Shown: positions 5,892-11,274 of the stretch, piece by piece
Position numbering within the stretch: the first letter of the stretch is position 1
Layout: every line of letters begins with the position of its first letter
NCBI GenBank assembly: GCA_021807645.1
Contig: JAKBCP010000009.1
Coordinates: 1-11,274, forward strand
Direction of reading: 5' to 3'
DNA: 11,274 bases
From: a bacterium
GTDB lineage: Bacteria; Vulcanimicrobiota; Vulcanimicrobiia; Vulcanimicrobiales; Vulcanimicrobiaceae
The notes under the pieces: model-generated
The model's input: the letters and a program-made list of their open reading frames with translations, nothing else
Told to the model about the DNA's origin: nothing
Database searches by the model: none
Made by a program: the position numbers and the translations under genes

Positions 5892-7787
5892 ATGATCCGT
5901 CGAACGATGACGGCGCTTGCAGCAGCAGCGTTCATAACGCTTGCTCCGCATATCGGCGCCGCAGCGACACCGCAGTTGGTTCCCTCGCTCGCGACTGCGA
6001 GCAATCCGGAAACGCTGCTGCTCGATGCCCGCGAAGCACCGCGCGGCATTATGATCGCCCACCTCCATATCCCCGCCCGTCCGGGCACGTTCACAATCGT
6101 CTACCCCAAGTGGATTCCCGGCGAACACGGGCCCACCGGACCGATCGGCGATCTCGATATGCTCTCGGTTCGCGTCAACGGCAAGAAGGTTGCGTGGCGT
6201 CGCGACCTCGTCAATATGTATGCATTTCACATTGCCGTCCCCGCCGGCGCTAACGCCGTCGATGTAACGTTCCGCGAAATCCTGAACTCGCCCGGCGACA
6301 TGATGGGCACGAGCAAACTCGCCATCGTGAATTGGAACCGCGACATTCTCTATCAGAACAACACCAACAATCGCGACGTCATCGTAAAATCGTCGATTAT
6401 CCTTCCGCAGGGTTGGCATTACGGCAGTTCGATGCCGGTCGCATCGCGCTCCGGCCAGCAGATTAACTTCAAGCCGGTAACGTTGGCCTTCATCGTCGAC
6501 ACGCCGCTGGACATGGGACAATACGTTCGAAAGATCGTTCTTTGGCAGCACGGAACGGCAAAACAAGTGCTCGATGCATTCGCCGATCACCCCGAAGACC
6601 TCGATTTCTCGAACAAACTCATCAAAGAATACAAGCGCATGACGCCGCAAGCGCTCGCGCTCTACGGCGCGCGCCACTGGTACGTCTATCATTCGCTCCT
6701 GACCCTCAGCAACAAAATCGGCTTCCAGGGGATCGAGCACCATCAATCGAGCGACGACCGCGCTCCCGAAGACTTCATGACCAACCCGATGGAGCAATTT
6801 GCCGCCGGCGACTTGCTCACGCATGAGTTTTCGCACTCCTGGAACGGCAAATATCGCCGCCCCTTCGATCTCTATCAGCCGAACTTCCAGATCCCCGAGC
6901 GCACCGAACTGCTCTGGGTCTACGAGGGCATGAATCAATACCTCGGCGACCTGCTCTCGTTCCGCATGGGGATTCGTAAGACGTCGGAGTACCCGGAATA
7001 TCTCGCGAGCATCTATGCAAGCATGGCGAACGAGCCCGGACGCGATTATCGCCCGATCATCGATCTCACCACCTCGGCTCCCTACCTCTATCAATCGTAC
7101 GGCGACTACACCTCGTTGCGTCGCACGGCGGGAGATTTCTATACCGAGGGTGAGTTGCTCTGGCTCGATGTCGATTCGATTATTCGGGAAAAATCACACG
7201 GAACGAAATCGCTCGACACCTTCCTTCATCTGTACGCCGGGCCTCCGAACACCGGCCCGATCACGAAGCTCTACAACCGCGAACAAATCGAAGCCCTGCT
7301 CAATAAGGTCGTGCCGTACAACTGGCATGCATTCTTCCAAAAATACGTCTATTCCGTCGCAGTACAACCCCCCGATGCTCTCGCGCGAACCGGCTTCAAG
7401 TTGGTCTACACCGCGACACCGAATAAGTTCATCCAAGCAAACGAAACGCTGCGCCATTATGTTGACGCATGGTATTCGCTGGGCGTGCGTCTGGCGATGA
7501 ACGGCGGCATCGGTGACGTTCGTCGCGGATCGCCGGCATGGACGGCGATGCTCTCGCCGCACGAAAAGATCGTCGCGATCGACGGCCGTGCCTTCTCGGG
7601 CAAGGTCCTCACGCGCGCGCTCGTTCGTGCCGAGAAGAACAAGCAGCCGATCTCGCTCCTCGTCGAATCGGACGGCTACTTCAATTCGGTGAACGTCAAC
7701 TACAACGGCGGCCCACGTTATCCGCACCTCGTGCGTATCAAGGGCGTCCCGAACATGCTCGCCAAAATTATGGCGCGTAAAAAGTAG
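5892..7787 (+). CDS. Exported M61 family (glycyl aminopeptidase-like) zinc metallopeptidase with PDZ domain
   Basis: This 631-residue protein carries a signal peptide (MIRR start, Ala-rich core, cut near residue 24-25), so it probably works in the periplasm or outside the cell. Order of parts: N-terminal beta-rich domain (about 30-215) with the KWIPGEHGPTGP stretch typical of M61, a thermolysin-like catalytic domain (about 220-480), and a C-terminal PDZ domain (about 535-615, GIGDV at 539-543 and IVAIDGR). Zinc ligands are His311 and His315 of HEFSH plus Glu345 in WVYEG, with Glu312 as the catalytic base; the spacing suits M61. Members cleave N-terminal residues, with preference for Gly in the Sphingomonas enzyme, but the substrate here is unknown. 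AAGGAG (5881-5886) lies 5 nt before the ATG. Upstream is a terminator, so it has its own promoter, which I could not place convincingly. The stop directly abuts the next gene. Confidence 0.92.
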   Translation: MIRRTMTALAAAAFITLAPHIGAAATPQLVPSLATASNPETLLLDAREAPRGIMIAHLHIPARPGTFTIVYPKWIPGEHGPTGPIGDLDMLSVRVNGKKVAWRRDLVNMYAFHIAVPAGANAVDVTFREILNSPGDMMGTSKLAIVNWNRDILYQNNTNNRDVIVKSSIILPQGWHYGSSMPVASRSGQQINFKPVTLAFIVDTPLDMGQYVRKIVLWQHGTAKQVLDAFADHPEDLDFSNKLIKEYKRMTPQALALYGARHWYVYHSLLTLSNKIGFQGIEHHQSSDDRAPEDFMTNPMEQFAAGDLLTHEFSHSWNGKYRRPFDLYQPNFQIPERTELLWVYEGMNQYLGDLLSFRMGIRKTSEYPEYLASIYASMANEPGRDYRPIIDLTTSAPYLYQSYGDYTSLRRTAGDFYTEGELLWLDVDSIIREKSHGTKSLDTFLHLYAGPPNTGPITKLYNREQIEALLNKVVPYNWHAFFQKYVYSVAVQPPDALARTGFKLVYTATPNKFIQANETLRHYVDAWYSLGVRLAMNGGIGDVRRGSPAWTAMLSPHEKIVAIDGRAFSGKVLTRALVRAEKNKQPISLLVESDGYFNSVNVNYNGGPRYPHLVRIKGVPNMLAKIMARKK

Positions 7788-8363
7788 ATGACGCGACGGA
7801 GGGTTTTACGGGCCTTCGGGCTCGCGCTGCTCCTCCTGCTTGCGTGGCTGGGCTCCGGTTATATCGGGGCCCAGCGCGCATGCGCGCACGACCCGCGCTT
7901 CGCGTGCTCGCCGCGCGATTCGGCACATGCGATTCACATCGCCGACCCGACGAAATCTTGGGCCTTCTACGGACGACTTGCGCCGGGGCAGCACGACCGC
8001 TATGTCTTTCGTCTTCAACAAGCGGCATCGATTCCGTGGAACCTTCTCATAGAACGACGCGACGCCGGAGATCCGGCACGCCCGGTGGCCACCCTGACCA
8101 CCGCCTCCGGAGCGCCGATCGCGCGAGCAACGCTCGCGCGCGCTCAGAAATTCTACGAACCCTTCTCAGGGATTCATTATCTCTCGTCTCCACCGGTGAA
8201 TCTGCATCTCGCACCCGGCAGTTATCGCATCGAAATCGCGATGAAGGGCCTCGGATCGCCGCAGCGCTACGTGCTGGCGATCGGCGCGCAAGAACGCTTT
8301 GGGCTTTGGGAGATTCCCTACGTTCTCGGGGCTATTTCCCGTATCAAGACGCGCGGCTGGTAG
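7788..8363 (+). CDS. Membrane-anchored or secreted protein of unknown function, coupled to the M61 peptidase
   Basis: I do not recognise a family for these 191 residues. Residues 1-5 are basic and about 8-26 strongly hydrophobic (LALLLLLAWL), making a signal anchor or uncleaved signal peptide. Two Cys (32 and 40) follow in a short segment. The rest alternates in a beta-rich way, with two similar phrases: a GRLAPGQHDRYVFRLQ-like part near 62-77 and an HLAPGSYRIEIAMKG-like part near 144-158. This resembles small beta-sandwich domains of the pre-peptidase C-terminal kind, a loose comparison only. Its ATG follows the peptidase stop with no gap (TAGATG) and there is no SD, so translation must depend on the upstream gene; that implies a partner or accessory role in the same compartment. 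The last 20 bp overlap the convergent small gene. Confidence 0.75.
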   Translation: MTRRRVLRAFGLALLLLLAWLGSGYIGAQRACAHDPRFACSPRDSAHAIHIADPTKSWAFYGRLAPGQHDRYVFRLQQAASIPWNLLIERRDAGDPARPVATLTTASGAPIARATLARAQKFYEPFSGIHYLSSPPVNLHLAPGSYRIEIAMKGLGSPQRYVLAIGAQERFGLWEIPYVLGAISRIKTRGW

Positions 8364-8610
8364 TATCTTTCGCGCAGTGGTCGCAGTACCAAGCGACTGC
8401 GCCTTCGAATTTTGCCGGCACCATATGTTCGCGCACGTTGCGCTTCCCGCATTTCGCGCAGGCAAAGCTCTGGCCCAAGGGCGGAACGATCGAACCTTCA
8501 CCCCGCTTGGCCGTGTAGGCGACCAGATAGATAATCAACCCGAGGGTTAACGGCGCGAGCGCCATAAAGAGCCCTAAATCCGCGCCTGAGAGCGTAGCTG
8601 CTGTCGTCAT
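8344..8610 (-). CDS. Small membrane protein with C-terminal zinc ribbon
   Basis: From ATG 8610 the protein has 88 residues: a single membrane helix (about 13-32), a basic AKR stop-transfer, then four Cys as CAKC (51-54) and CDHC (76-79) 21 residues apart, the layout of a zinc ribbon or rubredoxin-like knuckle facing the cytoplasm. Function is unknown; such proteins often act as small metal-binding adaptors. Neither start is backed by a good SD; GTG at 8631 would add 7 residues. The gene is transcribed after attH on the same strand with about 70 nt between, and its end overlaps the convergent plus-strand gene by 20 bp. The Cys spacing and helix make it a real gene rather than a chance frame. 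Confidence 0.7.
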   Translation of the reverse strand: MTTAATLSGADLGLFMALAPLTLGLIIYLVAYTAKRGEGSIVPPLGQSFACAKCGKRNVREHMVPAKFEGAVAWYCDHCAKDTTSRAS

Positions 8611-8640
8611 AACGATCGCACACTTTCGCACGTTTGCGGG

Positions 8641-8678
8641 AAAATTCCGCCCTCCAGGGGCTTGGGCGTGGTGACGCC
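8641..8678 (-). terminator. Possible weak terminator after the AttH-like gene
   Basis: On the minus strand, GGCGT-CACC-ACGCC (8665-8678) begins within the stop region, followed by GCCC-CTGGA-GGGC (8649-8661) and then GGAATTTT. Both stems are short (5 and 4 bp) and the T run is only four, so this may be no more than partial termination. Confidence 0.3.
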
Positions 8679-9793
8679 TAGAGCGATATCGCTCCTGCGT
8701 AGCCGGTCAGTTCGACGTAGCCTTGCCCGAGTCGACGCCCGGTGCGTGCATCGAAGACCCGCACCGCGCCCTCCCAATAGGTCGCCTGCCTACCGACGAG
8801 CTCCTGGTTTTTGAGAACCGGAATCAATCGCAGCGGCGCGGCTATACCCGCGACGCGAACGATCCACCCCGACGGATAGCGGGCGTGCGTTTGCGGGCTG
8901 CGCCAAGCTCCCGTTGCCGAGATCTGAAAATCATGAAGCGTCAGATACGACGGCTTCCCGTCGCGCGCCACGAGCGTTCCCGATGACTGCGGCGTCGTCG
9001 CTCCGTCTTTTTCGCGTAATCGGTACAGCATGATCTCGCGACCGTCGCGGAGTTGAATCGAAAACCAATCCCACCCGATCTGACCGGCCGAAAGTTCGTC
9101 CGAGCCGTACTCGTGATCCATCCACGCGATGCCGCCGACGCGCTCCGTGCGGCCGTCGATGCGGAGCGTGCCGGAGGCTCGCAAGCGCGTGAACGAATAA
9201 TAGTGCGAAGCACAGCTCGCACAGGCGCCCTTGCGCGAGATTCCGCCCCGGCCCTCGACGACCGGCGCTTTCTCCGGTGCGACGCGAAGATCGATCGCGT
9301 CACCATGAGCCGCCGCCTGCAGGAGCATCGTGGGTTCTATCGCCGACGTGCCGCGGAGCGACCAACCATTCACGCGCACGAGAAGGCGTCGCTGCGACGC
9401 ATAGCCCATCCCCAGTGCGTCGCGCGCGGAGGTCTCGGAATAGAAAAAGTGCTTTCCGTGGATATCCGTAATCGCGAAATGCGCCGAATAGAGCTGGGCC
9501 CCGTGCCACGCACTTCGCCCCGGTTGGACGCGATATGGATGGGGGCGCAAGCCGACACGAAAGAAGGTTAATTCAAACCCATATCGCCGTCCATTACTTG
9601 CACGCAGATGTCCCGTGAAATACCACCACTCCGTACGATAGTTATCGTGTGCGAAGTGATCGCGCGGAAAAACGAAACGATAGGGAGTGCGGGCGATCTG
9701 CCACGTTTGCGTTCCCGCAGCCGGCAGGGCTTGGAAAGCGACCAGCGCTGCAACCGTCAGGAGCGAGCGAGCGAGCGACGGCAACTTATTCAA
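8678..9793 (-). CDS. Exported AttH/CrtC-like lipocalin-fold protein
   Basis: This 371-residue protein belongs to the AttH/CrtC family (lipocalin-like, also annotated as carotenoid 1,2-hydratase or predicted secreted hydrolase). A signal peptide covers about 1-27 (ALPAAG end). Family marks are TEWWYFTGHL (54-63), the GISRKG and SHYYSFTRL stretches (184-204), WMDHEYGS (224-231), WDWFSIQL (241-248), YWEG (339-342) and a GYVELTGY end (358-365). CASC (191-194) adds a Cys pair in the middle. The start is TTG at 9793, supported by GGAGG (9803-9807) 9 nt upstream and overlapping the permease gene by 8 bp. Next to an FtsX-type permease it recalls attEFGH, where AttH goes with an ABC exporter-like complex. 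No other carotenoid gene is near, so a CrtC hydratase role is not supported; true activity is unknown. Confidence 0.85.
   Translation of the reverse strand: MNKLPSLARSLLTVAALVAFQALPAAGTQTWQIARTPYRFVFPRDHFAHDNYRTEWWYFTGHLRASNGRRYGFELTFFRVGLRPHPYRVQPGRSAWHGAQLYSAHFAITDIHGKHFFYSETSARDALGMGYASQRRLLVRVNGWSLRGTSAIEPTMLLQAAAHGDAIDLRVAPEKAPVVEGRGGISRKGACASCASHYYSFTRLRASGTLRIDGRTERVGGIAWMDHEYGSDELSAGQIGWDWFSIQLRDGREIMLYRLREKDGATTPQSSGTLVARDGKPSYLTLHDFQISATGAWRSPQTHARYPSGWIVRVAGIAAPLRLIPVLKNQELVGRQATYWEGAVRVFDARTGRRLGQGYVELTGYAGAISL
9759..9778 (-). repeat. Tetranucleotide repeat (TCGC, about 4.5 copies) in the AttH-like signal peptide
   Basis: The plus strand reads GAGC four times and a partial fifth; on the minus strand it encodes the SLARSL part of the signal peptide, residues 6-11. 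A gain or loss of one unit would shift the frame right after the start. Four copies is few for phase variation. Confidence 0.6.
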
Positions 9794-11274
9794 CGCGAAG
9801 CGCCTCCAGGGTTCGTATCTCGGCTGCGAGCTTCGCGGGGTAGAGCGCGGCGGCGAGCGCCGTGACGATCACTAAGAGCGCCGACTGCACGAAGAGTTCC
9901 GCGGGTGCGCTCCAGCCGATCAACCAGCCGAAGCTCTGCCGATTAATGACGAAGATCAGATCGCGCCCAAGCAATACTCCGAGTGCGGTACCGAGCAGCG
10001 CTGCTATCGTGCCGATCGCCAACGCTTGGAGGAGGACGGTTCGCACCACGCCGGCGCGTGGAAGGCCGAGATAGCGTGCGAGAGCGATCTCCCTCCGGCG
10101 TTCGATAACGAGCGCGACGAGCGTGCCGACCGTTCCTAATATGGCAATCAACGTGCCGATTGCATAGAGCGCCCCGGTGATCGCAAACGTCCGGTCGAAG
10201 ACACCAAGCGCGAAACCACGGAGTTCGCGGTTGCTTTCAACTCGTGCGCGCAGCGGCGCTAGGGCACGGTAGATGCGGTACCGCAGTCTATCGAGCGATG
10301 CGCCCCGACGCGCGTAAACCGCGAGTGAATCGAGGGTGTCATCTTTATAGAGACGGCGGAACGTCGCGGCATCCATCAAAAATGTTCCTCCACCGGTCGA
10401 ATAGTCGTTATAGAGCGCTACGACGCGCAGCTCGACCCGCCCTGAAGGCGTATTGAGATGAAAGCGATCGCCGACCCGCATGCCATAATGAACGGCGAAG
10501 GGTTCGCTGATGGCAACGGCATTGCGGTCGTGCATCAACGCTCCGAGCCGACGTGGTGGCGGGGCCTCAACAAACGGCAGCTTCCGACGATTGGTAAAGG
10601 ACGCCAAATTCGTCGCCTCGAGCTGAGCGATATCGCCACGAACGATGACCGAGAATCCGCGAATATCGTCGACGGCGCGAACGCCCGGAAGAGCTGCGAT
10701 CTTCTGCGCGACGCTTCCGGAAAATCCACCACGCGACGAAGCATCGCTGAGACCGACCGGGGTCACGTAGAGATCCGCCGGCAACGCCGAGTACGCCCAC
10801 TGGGCGACGGTCGTGCGAAAGGAGGCGACGAGAATCCCAATCGAGAGCATCATGCCCACGGCCGTAGCGAGCGTAGCAACCGCAACGGCGTACCTGCGCG
10901 TCGAGCCGCGCAAAAATCCCACCGCTAATCCCGCAACCGCTCGTTCGCCCGCAAGCGAACGAAGGAGCGATGCCGCGAGCAGCACCCCCGCGGGCGCCAG
11001 CGCCGAGATACCGGCGATGCAGAGCGCCCCGGCGAGATAGCCGAAGAGCGGAATCCCGTTCCCGACCGCCGGCATTTTCGCCGCGCCCCACGCCGCCGCC
11101 AGGAAGAGCAGCGCCGCTGCAAGCGAGAGCGGCAGCATCTTCCCGAGCCCGCGTTCGCTGACGCCGCGTTCGCGCATCGCCGATGCCGGCGGCGTTCGCG
11201 ATGCATCGATGGCGGGGATCGCCGCACTGGCCATTGCGATTCCAAGGCCGACCACGTAGGCCTTCACCGCGAGC
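9786..11274 (-). CDS. FtsX/MacB-type ABC transporter permease, 5' part beyond window edge
   Basis: The frame is open from the right edge to the TAA at 9786, about 495 residues; a GTG at 11267 is in frame but is not a likely start because homologues run on. The visible part begins at the end of a first FtsX core domain (IPAIDASRTPPASAMRERG, a typical closing phrase), followed by two or three helices (about 45-105). Next come a helix near 125-150, an extracytoplasmic domain (about 165-365), and a last three-helix FtsX domain with the coupling phrase ERRREIALARYLGLPR, ending PAKLAAEIRTLEALRVE. The duplicated layout (two FtsX domains) suits lipoprotein-release or AttFG-like permeases that work with a cytoplasmic ATPase and move lipids or proteins from the inner membrane. 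The ATPase is presumably upstream, outside the window. The stop overlaps the AttH-like gene by 8 bp, so they form an operon. Confidence 0.88.
   Translation of the reverse strand, partial: LAVKAYVVGLGIAMASAAIPAIDASRTPPASAMRERGVSERGLGKMLPLSLAAALLFLAAAWGAAKMPAVGNGIPLFGYLAGALCIAGISALAPAGVLLAASLLRSLAGERAVAGLAVGFLRGSTRRYAVAVATLATAVGMMLSIGILVASFRTTVAQWAYSALPADLYVTPVGLSDASSRGGFSGSVAQKIAALPGVRAVDDIRGFSVIVRGDIAQLEATNLASFTNRRKLPFVEAPPPRRLGALMHDRNAVAISEPFAVHYGMRVGDRFHLNTPSGRVELRVVALYNDYSTGGGTFLMDAATFRRLYKDDTLDSLAVYARRGASLDRLRYRIYRALAPLRARVESNRELRGFALGVFDRTFAITGALYAIGTLIAILGTVGTLVALVIERRREIALARYLGLPRAGVVRTVLLQALAIGTIAALLGTALGVLLGRDLIFVINRQSFGWLIGWSAPAELFVQSALLVIVTALAAALYPAKLAAEIRTLEALRVE
9803..9807 (-). 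promoter_or_regulatory. Ribosome binding site supporting a TTG start for the AttH-like gene
   Basis: GGAGG on the minus strand lies in the last codons of the permease gene, 9 nt before TTG 9793. The next TTG in frame (9784) would be 18 nt away, and no ATG occurs in frame before the signal peptide core. Confidence 0.65.

Noticed and set aside
5868..7094. Long open frame of 408 codons on the minus strand opposite the M61 peptidase gene
   Set aside because: It lies within a gene with clear motifs on the plus strand. Its product shows no recognisable domain, and high GC leaves antisense frames open.

Overview
The window looks like chromosomal DNA from a GC-rich bacterium with two membranes. It carries an outer-membrane porin with a signal peptide, a PhoB/PhoR pair, exported enzymes and an AttH-type envelope protein. 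The mix of genes would suit a deep-branching diderm phylum such as Candidatus Eremiobacterota, but that is a guess from gene content, and no rRNA or marker gene is present to test it. Gene density is high. There is no tRNA, rRNA, CRISPR array, transposase or integrase.

Left part, minus strand, positions 4531 down to 1: a phosphate-response locus. In transcription order it holds a beta-hydroxyacid dehydrogenase of the HIBADH/GLYR family, the response regulator phoB (1-nt overlap with the dehydrogenase), the sensor kinase phoR (6-nt gap), the phosphate ABC transporter ATPase pstB, and a porin of OprD-like type cut by the left edge. Between pstB and the porin lies a PHO-box-like element: two TTAA-cored hexamers 11 bp apart, followed by a possible -10. 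This suggests the porin is a target of the neighbouring PhoB. No pstS, pstC, pstA or phoU is present.

Middle part, plus strand, 4623 to 8363: an archaeal-type class I fructose-bisphosphate aldolase and a small Nfu-type Fe-S scaffold protein, closed by a good intrinsic terminator whose hairpin contains the nfu stop codon. Then comes an exported M61 family metallopeptidase with a PDZ domain. Directly abutting it is a membrane-anchored protein of unknown function.

Right part, minus strand, 11274 down to 8344: the C-terminal half or more of an FtsX/MacB-type ABC permease (cut by the right edge), an overlapping AttH/CrtC-like exported protein starting at TTG, and a small membrane protein with a zinc ribbon. 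The last converges on, and overlaps by 20 bp, the unknown plus-strand gene. The permease-AttH pair resembles the attEFGH arrangement.

Nothing here is clearly a new defence or mobile system. The points most worth a second look are the phosphate locus (PHO-box porin, orphan pstB, coupled dehydrogenase), the unknown protein coupled to the M61 peptidase, and the structured fba leader.
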